Counted from the stretch's first letter, positions 26,124 through 35,540 are shown. The stretch is DNA of 64,000 bases from Pseudomonadota bacterium (GCA_021826225.1 JAKBAV010000004.1:18649-82648); one strand, 5' to 3'. Numbers and translations are program-made. The notes: generated by a model from the sequence alone, not told the origin.

Positions 26124-27452
26124 GTGGCGCAGATGCAGCAGGTTGAGGATGCCACCAGTTCCATGGCCGCCGCGTGCGATGTTCTGGTGATCGGCGGCGG
26201 GCCGGCGGGGTCCAGCGTGGCGGCATTGCTGGCGCAACGCGGCCGGCGCGTCGTGCTGGTGGAAAAGGAGCGGCATCCGCGCTTCCATATCGGCGAGTCG
26301 CTGCTGCCCTATAACCTGCCGCTGCTCGACCGGCTGGGCGTGCGCGCCGAGGTGGAGACCACGGCGCAGCACAAGCATGGTATCGAATTCGTCTCGCCAT
26401 ATCACGGCAAGAGCGTGCGCTATGAGTTCGCCAATGGCTGGGACAAGCGTTTTCCCTATGCGTTCCAGGTGCGGCGGTCGAGCTTCGACCATATTCTGTT
26501 GCGCAACGCCGCGGCCAAGGGGGCCGAGGTGGTCGAGGAATGCCGCGTGACCGGGGTGGACTTCGCGGCGGCCGGCCCGGCACTGGTGCACGCGCGCGGC
26601 GCCGATGGCGTGGCGCGCCAATGGCGGGCGGATTTCGTGGTCGATGCCTCGGGGCGGGATACGCTGCTGGCGTCCCAGCTCGACGCCAAGGCCCGCAACA
26701 AGCGTAATGACAGTGCCGCGATGTTCGCGCATTTCACCGGGGCAAGGCGGCTTGAGGGCCAGGCGGAGGGTAATATCACCATCGTGTGGTTCGACCATGG
26801 CTGGTTCTGGTTCATTCCGCTCTCCGATGGCACGACCAGCATCGGCGCGGTATGCCCGGCGGCGCATTTCAAAACACGCGGTACGAATGTGCCGCAATTC
26901 TTCATGCAGATGATCGCGGCCTGCCCGGAAATCGCCGACCGGCTGAAGCATGCCACGCTGGTAGGCGAGGTGACGGCGACGGGGAATTATTCCTACGGCG
27001 CCAAAACCATCAGCGGACGTAATTTTGTGATGGTGGGCGATGCCTTCACCTTCGTCGATCCGGTGTTTTCAACCGGCGTCTATATCGCGATGCAGACGGG
27101 ATTCTGGGCGGCTGATGCGGTGGAAGCGGCGCTGGCGGCACCGGCACGGGCGCCGGCCGAGATGCGGCGCTACGCGGCGCGGACGCGCAAGGCGCTCGGC
27201 GCGTTCACCTGGTTCATCTACCGCATCCGCGAGCCGGCGATGCGCAACCTGTTCATGTCGCCGCGCAACACCTGGCGGATGGAGGAGGCCGTGCTGTCGC
27301 TGCTGGCGGGCGGGATAGCCGAGGGCTGGCGGGTCGGGCTGCGGCTGTATCTGTTCCGGGCGATCTATTACGCAACGAAACTGTCGCATCTGCGGTTCCG
27401 CGTGGCCCGGCCGAAGCTCGCTTCCGGGCAGCCGCGCGAGGCCGGCACTTAA
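26124..27452 (+). CDS. FAD-dependent halogenase-like enzyme of the pigment cluster
   Basis: About 442 aa; GTG at 26124 has AGGGAG at ideal distance, and ATGs at 26133 and 26163 are alternatives. FAD-binding GGGPAGSS near residue 25, HIGESLLP typical of phenolic or carrier-bound halogenases, the second FAD region VGDAFTFVDPVFSTG, and above all WFWFIP near residues 227-232. This matches WxWxIP, the motif that separates flavin halogenases from monooxygenases. The enzyme would halogenate an aromatic ring. In Xanthomonas the pigment carries bromine and its cluster has a similar gene. True halogenase activity remains unproven, since some family members only hydroxylate or reduce. Confidence 0.75.
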   Translation: MAQMQQVEDATSSMAAACDVLVIGGGPAGSSVAALLAQRGRRVVLVEKERHPRFHIGESLLPYNLPLLDRLGVRAEVETTAQHKHGIEFVSPYHGKSVRYEFANGWDKRFPYAFQVRRSSFDHILLRNAAAKGAEVVEECRVTGVDFAAAGPALVHARGADGVARQWRADFVVDASGRDTLLASQLDAKARNKRNDSAAMFAHFTGARRLEGQAEGNITIVWFDHGWFWFIPLSDGTTSIGAVCPAAHFKTRGTNVPQFFMQMIAACPEIADRLKHATLVGEVTATGNYSYGAKTISGRNFVMVGDAFTFVDPVFSTGVYIAMQTGFWAADAVEAALAAPARAPAEMRRYAARTRKALGAFTWFIYRIREPAMRNLFMSPRNTWRMEEAVLSLLAGGIAEGWRVGLRLYLFRAIYYATKLSHLRFRVARPKLASGQPREAGT

Positions 27453-27460
27453 AGCTCGCG

Positions 27461-28186
27461 GTGGCCTGCGCGACGCATCTCGTTCTGATCCCGAGTTATA
27501 ATAGCGGAGTGCGGCTGGCCGCCACCGTGGCCGGGGCGCTGCGGCACTGGCAGCCGGTCTGGGTGGTGATCGATGGCAGTGACGATGGCAGCGATGCGGG
27601 CCTCTGCGCGGCGCCGGGGTTGCGCATAATCCGCCGCGCGCAAAATGGCGGCAAGGGTGCGGCGGTGCTGCAAGGGCTGGATGCGGCGGCGGCGGCTGGG
27701 TTCAGCCATGTGCTGGTGATGGATGCGGATGGCCAGCATCCGGCGGACGAAATTGCCGGTTTCATGGCGGCATCAGTGGAAAATCCCGGGGCGATGATTC
27801 TGGGGCGGCCGGTTTTCGATGCCAGCGCGCCGCTGGTGCGCCGGCTGGGGCGGCGGATTTCCAACCTGCTGGTGCGCTGGGAAACGGCGGCGGATATCGG
27901 CGATGCGCTGTTCGGCTTCCGCGTCTATCCGGTGGCGGAGCTGCGTGCGGTGATGCAGGCGAGCCGGCATATGCGTGGTTATGATTTCGATACCGAGGCG
28001 GTGGTGCGCCTGTGCTGGCGCGGCGTGGCGGTGCTCAACCGCGCCGCCGCCGTGCGGTATTTCACGCAATGTGAGGGCGGGGTCTCGCATTTTTGTTACG
28101 TGCGCGACAATCTGCGGCTGGCCGCGATGCATCTGCGGCTCGCCGGGCCGGCCCTGCTCAGGCCATTCCGCCGTTTATGGAAATGA
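27461..28186 (+). CDS. Family 2 glycosyltransferase of the pigment cluster
   Basis: 241 aa, GTG start. GT-A fold: VLIPSYNSG at the N-terminus, VIDGSDDGS, GKGAAVLQGLDAA and the metal-binding DADGQHP near residue 88. Resembles the dolichyl-phosphate-mannose-synthase-like branch. It follows the halogenase gene by 8 bp, so they are likely cotranscribed. It could add a sugar to the polyene head group or lipid anchor, as glycosyltransferases occur in many aryl-polyene clusters. Its 3' end overlaps the convergent ketoreductase gene by 29 bp. Confidence 0.8.
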   Translation: MACATHLVLIPSYNSGVRLAATVAGALRHWQPVWVVIDGSDDGSDAGLCAAPGLRIIRRAQNGGKGAAVLQGLDAAAAAGFSHVLVMDADGQHPADEIAGFMAASVENPGAMILGRPVFDASAPLVRRLGRRISNLLVRWETAADIGDALFGFRVYPVAELRAVMQASRHMRGYDFDTEAVVRLCWRGVAVLNRAAAVRYFTQCEGGVSHFCYVRDNLRLAAMHLRLAGPALLRPFRRLWK

Positions 28187-28862
28187 GCTGGCCGGTGATG
28201 TAGGCGGCTTTTTCCGAGGCCAGGAAGGTGACGAGGTCGGCGACCTCCTCTGGTTGACCGGCGCGTTGCGCGGGGACGATTTTGGCCAGCATGTCCTTGG
28301 GGAAAAGCGTGGCGGTGGCGGGGGAGGTTATGATGCCGGGGGCGACGGTATTGACCGTGATGCCGCGGCTGGCGAGTTCGAGCGAGAGCGAGCGGGTGGC
28401 GCCGTGCAGGCCGGCCTTGGCGGCGGCATAATTGGCCTGGCCGCGATTGCCCATGACCGCCGCGACCGAGGAGATGTTGATGATGCGGCCCCAGCGGGTG
28501 CGGATCATCGGCATCAGCAGCGGCTGGGTGACGTTGAAGAAACCGTTCAGGGATACGTCGATGACATTATGCCACTGCGCCGGGCGCATCCCGGGCATTA
28601 CGGCATCGTCATGGATGCCGGCATTGTTGACGAGGATCTGCACCGGGCCGGCGGCGAGGATTTCGCCGAGCGCGGTGCTGGTCGCGGCAGCGTCGGTGAT
28701 GTCGAAGCAGACCGCCTCGGCGCCGATTTCCGCTGCCAGTGCCTCGGCTTTGACCAAATTGCCATAAGCGTGGATAATGACGTGGTGCCCGGCGGCGGCC
28801 AGCGCCCGGGCGATGGCGCCGCCGATGCTGCCGCTGCCGCCGGTGACCAGGGCACGGCTCAT
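28158..28862 (-). CDS. 3-ketoacyl-ACP reductase (FabG-like, aryl-polyene type)
   Basis: 234 aa SDR. VTGGSGSIGGAIARAL near residues 6-21, NNAG at about 84, Ser in NISSVAAV, YAAAKAG (Tyr and Lys), and VNTVAPGIITS. In aryl-polyene assembly this enzyme reduces the beta-keto group after each condensation. It is the last gene of the minus-strand operon, and its start overlaps the dehydratase stop by 4 bp. The gene ends 29 bp inside the opposite glycosyltransferase gene. Confidence 0.88.
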   Translation of the reverse strand: MSRALVTGGSGSIGGAIARALAAAGHHVIIHAYGNLVKAEALAAEIGAEAVCFDITDAAATSTALGEILAAGPVQILVNNAGIHDDAVMPGMRPAQWHNVIDVSLNGFFNVTQPLLMPMIRTRWGRIINISSVAAVMGNRGQANYAAAKAGLHGATRSLSLELASRGITVNTVAPGIITSPATATLFPKDMLAKIVPAQRAGQPEEVADLVTFLASEKAAYITGQLISINGGMA

Positions 28863-29290
28863 GAGGGGGCTCCGAATAATACGGTGGCTCGGCCGGATAG
28901 GATGATTGCTCCGGCATGGCTGACGTCAAAACTGTAAGCCGCACCCTGGGCATCACCGCGCAGGCGGGTGGCGTGGATGTGCAGCGGGCCATCGAGGCTG
29001 GCGTGCCTGAGATGCACATCGCGCAAAGCGACGAGATAGCCGGGCACAAGCAGGCCGCCGGCCGGCGCGGTGAGGCGGCCGTGCAGCGCCATGGCCTGGG
29101 CGGCGATTTCGATGCCGCTCGCGGCACCGAGCATGCCGCCGGCGCGGCGCAGCGGGTTGTCCGGCGCGGCGGCGCGGCGGGAGAGGCAGGTGATCTGCCC
29201 GTCATCCCAGCCCAGCACCTCGTCGAGCAGGCACATCGCGCCGGCATGGGGGATCAGCGCCATGATGGCTTCGCGCGTGAGGCTGGTCAT
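28859..29290 (-). CDS. Hotdog-fold 3-hydroxyacyl-ACP dehydratase (ApeP-like)
   Basis: 143 aa from ATG 29290, which overlaps the upstream stop in ATGA; the longer frame upstream is spurious. ALIPHAGAMCLLDEV near residues 10-24 carries the conserved PH region of this family, and GIEIAAQAMALHG the central helix. The partner dehydratase is at 37012-37302. Two dehydratases are typical of aryl-polyene clusters, where they create the conjugated double bonds. Confidence 0.8.
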   Translation of the reverse strand: MTSLTREAIMALIPHAGAMCLLDEVLGWDDGQITCLSRRAAAPDNPLRRAGGMLGAASGIEIAAQAMALHGRLTAPAGGLLVPGYLVALRDVHLRHASLDGPLHIHATRLRGDAQGAAYSFDVSHAGAIILSGRATVLFGAPS

Positions 29291-30090
29291 GGTGCCGCGC
29301 CGGGCAGCACGGCGATATGCAGTGCCATGTCGCCGAGATAGGCCAGCGCCACCTGGGCGGGGCCGCCACATGCCAGGGCGGCGAGCAGCGGCAAAGCCCG
29401 GGCGGCGGGTGTGGCGCGGCGCATATCCTCGAGCGCCGGCATGGTCTGGGTGGGTGCCGCGGCGGCGGGCTCCAGCGTGATCTCAAGCCGGGCGAAGCTG
29501 GCCTGGGTCGGCACCGGCGAGAGCACCAGCGCCGCGCCGAAAATCGCGCCGATCGGGCGGACCAAAAGCAGCGGCTCGGGATAGGGGACATCATAGGCGA
29601 TCAGCGCCACTGCCTCACCGCAGGACACGACCTGGGCCACGGCTTCGAGCAGCCCGGCGGCGAAACTGTCATCATAGGCGCAAAGGCTGGTGGAGGGCGC
29701 CATGGCGCCGGTCGCGATGCTCCAATACCCGGCCGCCGCGTTATGCACCGAATTGTGGAATTTGGTCGGCGAGAGGTCGCGCTGCGGCGCGGCCAGCGTG
29801 GCGAGGATGTCGTGAATGGTTTCACCATCGCCGCCCGAGGAAGCAAAGATGGCGGGGGTGGTGGCGGGGTCGCGCCCGGCGGCGGCGAAGGCCTCGGCAC
29901 CCACGGCCAGAGCGAGCTTGACCATTTTGGGTGCGCGGCGGCGCTCATTGGCGGGCAGCAGCGCGCTCGGGGCCGGGTTGGCGGGGGCGGGAATGTAATC
30001 TGCCTGCCCCCGCAGCACGGGGGCGGCGGCGGCCCAGCCATCGAGCCCCGGGCCGCACAGACCGATGCCTTCGACGAACACGCGCATCAT
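29287..30090 (-). CDS. Beta-ketoacyl synthase-like chain-length factor
   Basis: 267 aa, about half the size of a full ketosynthase. It corresponds to the N-terminal thiolase half and keeps STSLCAYDDSFAAGLLEA, the family signature at the position of the active-site Cys, but has no C-terminal half with the two catalytic His. Such partners pair with the full ketosynthase and set chain length. The start overlaps the ketosynthase stop in ATGA. Aryl-polyene clusters regularly contain this partner. Confidence 0.8.
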   Translation of the reverse strand: MMRVFVEGIGLCGPGLDGWAAAAPVLRGQADYIPAPANPAPSALLPANERRRAPKMVKLALAVGAEAFAAAGRDPATTPAIFASSGGDGETIHDILATLAAPQRDLSPTKFHNSVHNAAAGYWSIATGAMAPSTSLCAYDDSFAAGLLEAVAQVVSCGEAVALIAYDVPYPEPLLLVRPIGAIFGAALVLSPVPTQASFARLEITLEPAAAAPTQTMPALEDMRRATPAARALPLLAALACGGPAQVALAYLGDMALHIAVLPGAAP

Positions 30091-31274
30091 GCCGCCCGCC
30101 CCAGCACCAGGCTGCAATTGACGCCGCCGAAGCCGAAGGCGTTGCTCATGGCATAGCCGATGCGCCCTTCCTGGCCGGCCAGCAGGTAGTTGCTGGTGAA
30201 AGCCGGGTCACGCGTGCTGGTATGCGGGCTGCCGGGCAGGAAATCGTGCCGCAGAGCGAGGGCGCAGATGGCGGCGCTGACAATGCCGGAAGCGCCGAGT
30301 GTGTGGCCGGTGAAACCCTTGCTGGAACTGCATGGCGTCGCGGTGCCGAACAGGCTGGATATGGCTTTATCCTCGGCGGCGTCTCCCACCAGCGTGGCGG
30401 TGCCGTGCAGGTTGACATAGCCGATATCGGCCGCCGCCAGGCCGGAATCCACCAAGGCGCGCGCCATGGCGAGCCTGGCCCCCGCCCCTTCCGGATGCGG
30501 CGAGGACATGTGGTAGGCATCCGAGCTTTCGCCGGTGCCGAGCAGCAGGAGCGTATCGGGGCCATGCTGCGGCCCGGGCTTTTCCAGCAGCACGAAACCC
30601 GCCGCCTCGCCGATGGAAATGCCGTTGCGCGCGGTATCGAAGGGACGGCAAGGGCCTTCAGCCATCACGCCGAGCGCGTGGAAGCCGAGCAGCGTGGTGG
30701 CACAGAGCGTGTCGGCGCCGCCGATGATGGCGGCATCGCAGATCCCCGCCTCGATCATGCGCGCGGCGCTGGCGAAGACCTTGGAGGTGGCGGCGCAGGC
30801 GGTGGAGACGACGAAAGCCGGGCCGCGCAGGCCGAGCATGTCACGCACGAAATGACCGAGCGCATAGGTGTTATGGGTGTGGGCGTAATCCAGGTCGGCG
30901 GGCAGCCGGCCATCCGCGCCGCGCCGGCGGTAGGCGGTTTCGGATTGCAGAATGCCCGAGGTGCTGGTGCCGACGAACACGCCGATGCGCGCAGCACCGT
31001 AACGGGTTTTGGCGGCGTCCACCGTGGCGCGGAAATCCTCCAGCGCCAAAGCCTGGGCGGCGAGGCGGTTATTGCGGCAGTCGAAGGCGGCAAAAGCCGG
31101 GGGGAGTGGCTGGTCGAGCCCGGGCACCTCGCCGGCATGGGCAGCGAGCGGCAGGGTGTCAAAAGTGCACGGGGCAAGCCCGCTGCGCCCGGCGCGCAAG
31201 GCGGCCAAGGTGGCGGGGCCGCCCGTGCCCAGGCTGGTGACCAGCGCGAAATCCCCAAGGGCCAGCCTGGTCAT
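30087..31274 (-). CDS. Beta-ketoacyl-ACP synthase (aryl-polyene ketosynthase)
   Basis: 395 aa KAS II-like enzyme. Catalytic triad visible: C160 in STACAATS, H289 in NLHGTAT and H323 in GFTGHTLGASG. It condenses malonyl-ACP with the growing polyene. Coupled on both sides by 4-bp overlaps (upstream unknown protein, downstream chain-length factor). Only one full ketosynthase is present here, while many described clusters have two or three. Confidence 0.9.
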   Translation of the reverse strand: MTRLALGDFALVTSLGTGGPATLAALRAGRSGLAPCTFDTLPLAAHAGEVPGLDQPLPPAFAAFDCRNNRLAAQALALEDFRATVDAAKTRYGAARIGVFVGTSTSGILQSETAYRRRGADGRLPADLDYAHTHNTYALGHFVRDMLGLRGPAFVVSTACAATSKVFASAARMIEAGICDAAIIGGADTLCATTLLGFHALGVMAEGPCRPFDTARNGISIGEAAGFVLLEKPGPQHGPDTLLLLGTGESSDAYHMSSPHPEGAGARLAMARALVDSGLAAADIGYVNLHGTATLVGDAAEDKAISSLFGTATPCSSSKGFTGHTLGASGIVSAAICALALRHDFLPGSPHTSTRDPAFTSNYLLAGQEGRIGYAMSNAFGFGGVNCSLVLGRAA

Positions 31275-32560
31275 GCTTCGTCTCCCAGCTGTTCCAGCAT
31301 GCGGCGGATATCGTCACCCTGGCGGGCGATATGGGCTTCATATTTTTCCTGGAACAGGGCCCGGACGCCGGTGAAGCGTTTGCCCCGCCCGCGCGCGCGC
31401 ATGCCGGCCAACCGGGCGGCTTCGAAACGGGCCGAGAAATGCCGCAGATTTTCTCCCAGATCGGTATAATGCGGGGATGCGAAGATCGACCTGAAGTGGA
31501 ACCTGTAGGGTCCGAAAATCGGGTTGTCGAAAAAGATCAGGCGCAGCCTGGCAACGTCGTATATGTCATTCCCGGCGATGGCGCCGCCAGCCAGAGCGAG
31601 GCCGCCCGGGCCGGTGGGCAGCGCGCCATGGGTGAGCAGGGCGTTGCGGGCGGCGGCATCCTCGTAGAGCGCCTGCGGGTCTTCGATGGGCAGGTGGTTG
31701 GCGCGGCGGATGAGATCGACGAAGCCGTTTTTCGGCACCGGAAAATGAAAGGCGGCGAGCAGCACGGACTGGCCGGCGGGCCAGGGCGCCCAGATGCCGG
31801 CGGCGGCCAGCGCGTTGCGCGCGACATGCATGCAGTTATCGTTGAATAGTTTCCACCTGTAGGTTTTCACCCCGGCGCGGTAGGGCTGGTTGAGCGCGTT
31901 GAGATAATCGACGATGGCGCCCATGCGGGCGCGGTCGAGGGGCAGGCAGGCGCGATAATGCGAGCGGCCGAATTGCGCGGCATAGTCGGTGGCGACCGAA
32001 ATCTCATACATGTAATCGCGCGCGCTCATGCCGGCGGGCTTGGCGCGGAACAGCTCGGGGTGAAATTCGACGCCGGCGAGGATATCGCGGGCCTTCGCTT
32101 CGTCCTGGGTGCGGTGATAGGCCGCCCGCGTCAGCCGCTCGCCCGGCGCCAGCGCGCCCCGCCAGAGAAATTCGCGACCCTGGACGGCGACCCAGTTGGC
32201 GTTGCGGTAATGCGCGTTGACGCTGATGCCGACGCCGCAATCCGCACCTGGCGCGGTGCCGGGGTCGCAGAGACGCAGGACGGGATACCCCGCCGTGGGG
32301 TCGAGCTGGACGCCGTGCAGGTAGAGCAGGGCATGGCCACCCATGCCGCTGCGCAACGGGGCGCCGAAACCGGGCTTTTTGCGCAGCTCCGAGAGCGCGC
32401 AAAGCTCGACATGGTAGGGGAATAGCCGGTCGTAAATGCTGGCGGCTGGCGCTGCCTCGCCGGAGGTTCGTTCCATGACCCGCGCGGCGACCTGCGCGGT
32501 ATTCTGGCAGGTTGGCATTTTCTCATTATCCGTCAACGCTGTAGCCGTGAGTATAGTCAT
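31271..32560 (-). CDS. Uncharacterised protein of the aryl-polyene operon, possible papain-like fold
   Basis: About 429 aa from ATG 32560 (ATGA overlap with the upstream stop). I do not recognise a named family. Visible: GGHALLYLHGVQLD with His near residue 76 and FNDNCMHVARNALAAAG with Cys near residue 243. This order and the local motifs recall NlpC/P60- or DUF4105-like cysteine enzymes, in which a GH motif and an N-N/D-C motif form the active site. No signal peptide or membrane helix is clear. The conserved operon position suggests a role in tailoring or transferring the polyene to its anchor; this is inference. Confidence 0.6.
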   Translation of the reverse strand: MTILTATALTDNEKMPTCQNTAQVAARVMERTSGEAAPAASIYDRLFPYHVELCALSELRKKPGFGAPLRSGMGGHALLYLHGVQLDPTAGYPVLRLCDPGTAPGADCGVGISVNAHYRNANWVAVQGREFLWRGALAPGERLTRAAYHRTQDEAKARDILAGVEFHPELFRAKPAGMSARDYMYEISVATDYAAQFGRSHYRACLPLDRARMGAIVDYLNALNQPYRAGVKTYRWKLFNDNCMHVARNALAAAGIWAPWPAGQSVLLAAFHFPVPKNGFVDLIRRANHLPIEDPQALYEDAAARNALLTHGALPTGPGGLALAGGAIAGNDIYDVARLRLIFFDNPIFGPYRFHFRSIFASPHYTDLGENLRHFSARFEAARLAGMRARGRGKRFTGVRALFQEKYEAHIARQGDDIRRMLEQLGDEA

Positions 32561-33231
32561 GGCGCGCGGCACCGTCCAGCGCCGAAGGGGGCGAGGCCGA
32601 GAAGCTGGCGCCACAGCGCCGTCCAGCTTGGCCAGTCATGGCCGCCCTGGCTGGTGGCGACACGCCCCGCCGGAAGCTCGGCGCCGAGCGCGGCATGGGC
32701 CGGGGCGAAGCGGTCCCGCATTCCGTAGCCCAGATAGATCAACGGCGGATGAGACACGATGAGATGGCTTTGCAGCCAGGTCAGCAGGCGCTGCTCGGGC
32801 GCGGTGGCCACGGAGTTTTGCGCGGTCCAGCCGGGCAGGCCGGCGCGGGTGAATTCCGCGACCGTGCCGCGCGTGCCGAGGAAGGGGGCGAGGAGGAAGA
32901 TGCCGGCAATGTCCCGCGGCCGGGCGCTGGCATAGAGCAGCGCGCCCATGCCGCCGAGCGAGATGCCGAGCAGCCAGATGTTTTTGCAGCCGCGCGCCAG
33001 AGCCGGGGCGATGACGGCTTCGTGCAATATCTCGGTCACGCCGTCTTCAAGGTAGAGGTCGAGCTCCGGCGCAGCGACGGTGATGTCGATGGCGAGGCCG
33101 AGATCATGCACGGCGGCGATCATGGCATTGGGCGCGAAATCGGCGGCGGCGATGCCGGCGCCGGGCAGCATGACGAGCAGGGTATCGGCCGGGCCGGCGG
33201 GGGCGGGGTAATGCAGGCAGGTGATGCTCAT
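32557..33231 (-). CDS. Alpha/beta hydrolase, possible thioesterase of the pigment operon
   Basis: 224 aa. Nucleophile elbow GISLGGMGALLY near residues 89-100, acid residue in GMRDRFAPAH and the C-terminal His in GGHDWPSW. Fold and size fit a small carboxylesterase or thioesterase. In this operon it could release the polyene from its carrier, a job done by a thioesterase in other clusters. 4-bp overlaps on both sides show coupling with the MMPL gene upstream and the unknown gene downstream. Confidence 0.75.
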   Translation of the reverse strand: MSITCLHYPAPAGPADTLLVMLPGAGIAAADFAPNAMIAAVHDLGLAIDITVAAPELDLYLEDGVTEILHEAVIAPALARGCKNIWLLGISLGGMGALLYASARPRDIAGIFLLAPFLGTRGTVAEFTRAGLPGWTAQNSVATAPEQRLLTWLQSHLIVSHPPLIYLGYGMRDRFAPAHAALGAELPAGRVATSQGGHDWPSWTALWRQLLGLAPFGAGRCRAP

Positions 33232-35540
33232 GCGGCGGCACGCGGGGAGCTGAGCACGGCGCCGCAGAGCAAGGTAAGGAAGGTGCCTATGGCGACGGTG
33301 GCGCCGATATCATGCAGCACCGGGATACGCGAGAAGGATAGCAGCCCGTAAGCCGCCACCGTGCAGAGATTGGCGAGCACGATGGAGGCGGCGGCACGCG
33401 GCCAGCCCGGCGCGCCCGGCGCATTGCGGGCGAAGAACAGGCAGTAATTCGAGCCGATGGCGATGATGAGCAGAAAGCCGGCCACCATGAAGATGGAGAG
33501 CTTGCCGCCGCCCAGCGTGAGCAGCGCGGCGGTGATGGCGACGGCGGCGGCGAGCGGGGCGGCGATGGCGGCGGCGGCGCGCAGGCTGCGCAGGCCGAGG
33601 ATGAGAATGAGCGCGATGCCGAGACTGCCAACGATGGCCAGGGTGACCGCCTGGTTCTCGAAGGTCTGGAGCAGCCTGTCCGATTGCTGGTTGAGGTCGA
33701 CGAAGCTGGTCCCCGGCGGTAAGGCGCGCGCGATGGCGGCGGGGGCGGTTACGCCTTGCAGCGGGGCCATGACCACCCAGTTGACGCCGTTGCGGGTGAG
33801 CAGGGAAGCGAATTGCAGGGACAGAGCCGGGGGCAGGCTGGCGGGGGTGAGCAGTGCCGCGGTTTTCGCGGTGGCGATGGCGGTGAAGAATGGCGCGAAG
33901 GCGGCGATGTCGAACGGCAGGCCGGCGGCGGCCTGGGTGAAATTCGCGCGCAAGGCGTCCGGGCCGGGTATCGCCGCCTGGCGGGCGCGTTGCATGGCAT
34001 CGCTCGGCAAAATCGTGCTGGGCAGGGAATAGCCGCCGAGCTCATGCGCGGTGACAAGGCCGCCGAGCACCGGGGCCAGGGCTTCGCTCCGCTGCAGGGC
34101 CTGCTGCGCGGAGGGCGCGGCGAAAACGACGAAATAGCGCTGACCGGCAACGCCGAGATCCTGGCGCAACCTGTTGTCCAGCCGTTGCGCGGCGGCGGGG
34201 ATGGGGCTCAGATTGAGCAGGTTGGTGTCCCACATGCCACCTTTATGGGAGAGCAGGACGAAGAGCGCGGCGGAAGTGACGGCGGCGACGGCGAGGCGGG
34301 CAATGCCGCGATGGCGGAGGAGCCGTTGCAGCGGCCGGGCGAGCGGCGTGGCGCCGCTGGCGAAGAAGCCGCGCGGCACGAAATGCGGCAGCACAAAACG
34401 GGTGGTGAGGGCGGCGGCGATGAGGCCGGCGATGGAGAACAGGCCAAGCTGGGCGAAGCCGGTGAAACTGGAGGCCAGCATGGCGGCAAAGCCGGCGATG
34501 GAGGTGAGCGCGCCGAGGCGTAAGGTCGGCCAGATGCGCGCCAGCGTGGTGGCGGCGGGCTCGTCCTGGCTGGTCTGGGTGAAGAGATAGATGGCGTAGT
34601 CAAGCGATTCGCCGATAAGCGTGACGCCGAAGCCGAGCGTGATGCCATGGACGAAGCCGAAGGCCAGCGACACGGCGGCGATGGCCGCCAGGGCGCCGCT
34701 GACGATGGGCAGCAGGCCGAGCAGCAGCATGCGGGGCGAGCGATAGGCGAAGGCGAGCAGGCCGGCGGCGCCGAGCAGCGCCAGCAGCGAGAGACGGGAG
34801 ACATCGGCCTTGGTGATGTCCCGGGTGTGGACGGCAAACACGCCGGGACCGCTCATTTGCAGAATGGCGCCGCCGGCCCCGGCCGTGGCGGCGCGGGTGG
34901 CGGCGAACGCCGCGGTGATGCGGGCCTGCGCCGCAGCCTGGGCATCGAGGTTGAAGCCGGGGGCGGCGGTGTGGACGAGGAGGAGCGCGGCGTGGCCGTC
35001 CGGGCTGGCCCAGACGCCGTTCTGTAAAGCGGGGCCGGTGGTGGTGAACTCGTTCATCAGGCGCAGGGTCTCGCCGGTAGGGTCGGCGGGCAGGGTGGCG
35101 CCGAGGGCCAGGCCGAGTTCGGAGCTGATGAGGGCAAGGTCATGGTTCAGGGCGGCGCGCAGCCCGGGCACCGAAAACGCGGCGGCGGTCGTCCCTGGGC
35201 TCAGCAGGTAGCGGTTGCCCCATACATAATTCTGCACGCCGGCGAAGGAGTCGGGGGCGCCATTCATCACGTCGAGGAAAGCGGGCTCCTGGCGCAGGCG
35301 GGCGGCGGTGGCCTGGCTGAGCGCTGCGAGGACCGGCATGGGCGCGCCGGAGATGGCGAGCAGCACGATATGCGAGGCGGCGCCGCCATTCACCTGACCC
35401 GCCAGCACCTGTTGCGCGAGCGCGGCGGAGCGGGGCAGGAAGTCGCCCATATCCGTGCGGTAGCTGGTGCGCGCGGCAATGGCCCCGCAGGCGGCGAGCA
35501 GAGCCAGCCAGAGCGCCAGGGCGCGGAATTCAGGGCGCAT
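33228..35540 (-). CDS. MMPL-family (RND-like) lipid exporter
   Basis: 770 aa. One N-terminal transmembrane helix, a large periplasmic domain (residues about 30-235), a five- to six-helix block beginning LSLLALLGAAGLLAF, a second periplasmic domain and a second helix block with GGGKLSIFMVAGFLLIIAIGSNYCLFF. This is the two-fold repeated RND layout. Aryl-polyene clusters contain such an exporter to move the lipid-linked pigment toward the outer membrane. It overlaps the LolA-like gene upstream by 11 bp. Confidence 0.85.
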   Translation of the reverse strand: MRPEFRALALWLALLAACGAIAARTSYRTDMGDFLPRSAALAQQVLAGQVNGGAASHIVLLAISGAPMPVLAALSQATAARLRQEPAFLDVMNGAPDSFAGVQNYVWGNRYLLSPGTTAAAFSVPGLRAALNHDLALISSELGLALGATLPADPTGETLRLMNEFTTTGPALQNGVWASPDGHAALLLVHTAAPGFNLDAQAAAQARITAAFAATRAATAGAGGAILQMSGPGVFAVHTRDITKADVSRLSLLALLGAAGLLAFAYRSPRMLLLGLLPIVSGALAAIAAVSLAFGFVHGITLGFGVTLIGESLDYAIYLFTQTSQDEPAATTLARIWPTLRLGALTSIAGFAAMLASSFTGFAQLGLFSIAGLIAAALTTRFVLPHFVPRGFFASGATPLARPLQRLLRHRGIARLAVAAVTSAALFVLLSHKGGMWDTNLLNLSPIPAAAQRLDNRLRQDLGVAGQRYFVVFAAPSAQQALQRSEALAPVLGGLVTAHELGGYSLPSTILPSDAMQRARQAAIPGPDALRANFTQAAAGLPFDIAAFAPFFTAIATAKTAALLTPASLPPALSLQFASLLTRNGVNWVVMAPLQGVTAPAAIARALPPGTSFVDLNQQSDRLLQTFENQAVTLAIVGSLGIALILILGLRSLRAAAAIAAPLAAAVAITAALLTLGGGKLSIFMVAGFLLIIAIGSNYCLFFARNAPGAPGWPRAAASIVLANLCTVAAYGLLSFSRIPVLHDIGATVAIGTFLTLLCGAVLSSPRAAA

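Noticed and set aside
25785..26951. 388-aa minus-strand open frame across the halogenase gene
   Set aside because: Most of it is antisense to a clear flavoprotein with conserved motifs. Only the last 75-100 codons (25785-26087) look like protein and were kept.
29931..31469. 512-aa plus-strand frame opposite the ketosynthase genes
   Set aside because: Low-complexity Gly/Ala/Arg composition with no domain; an antisense shadow of GC-rich coding sequence.
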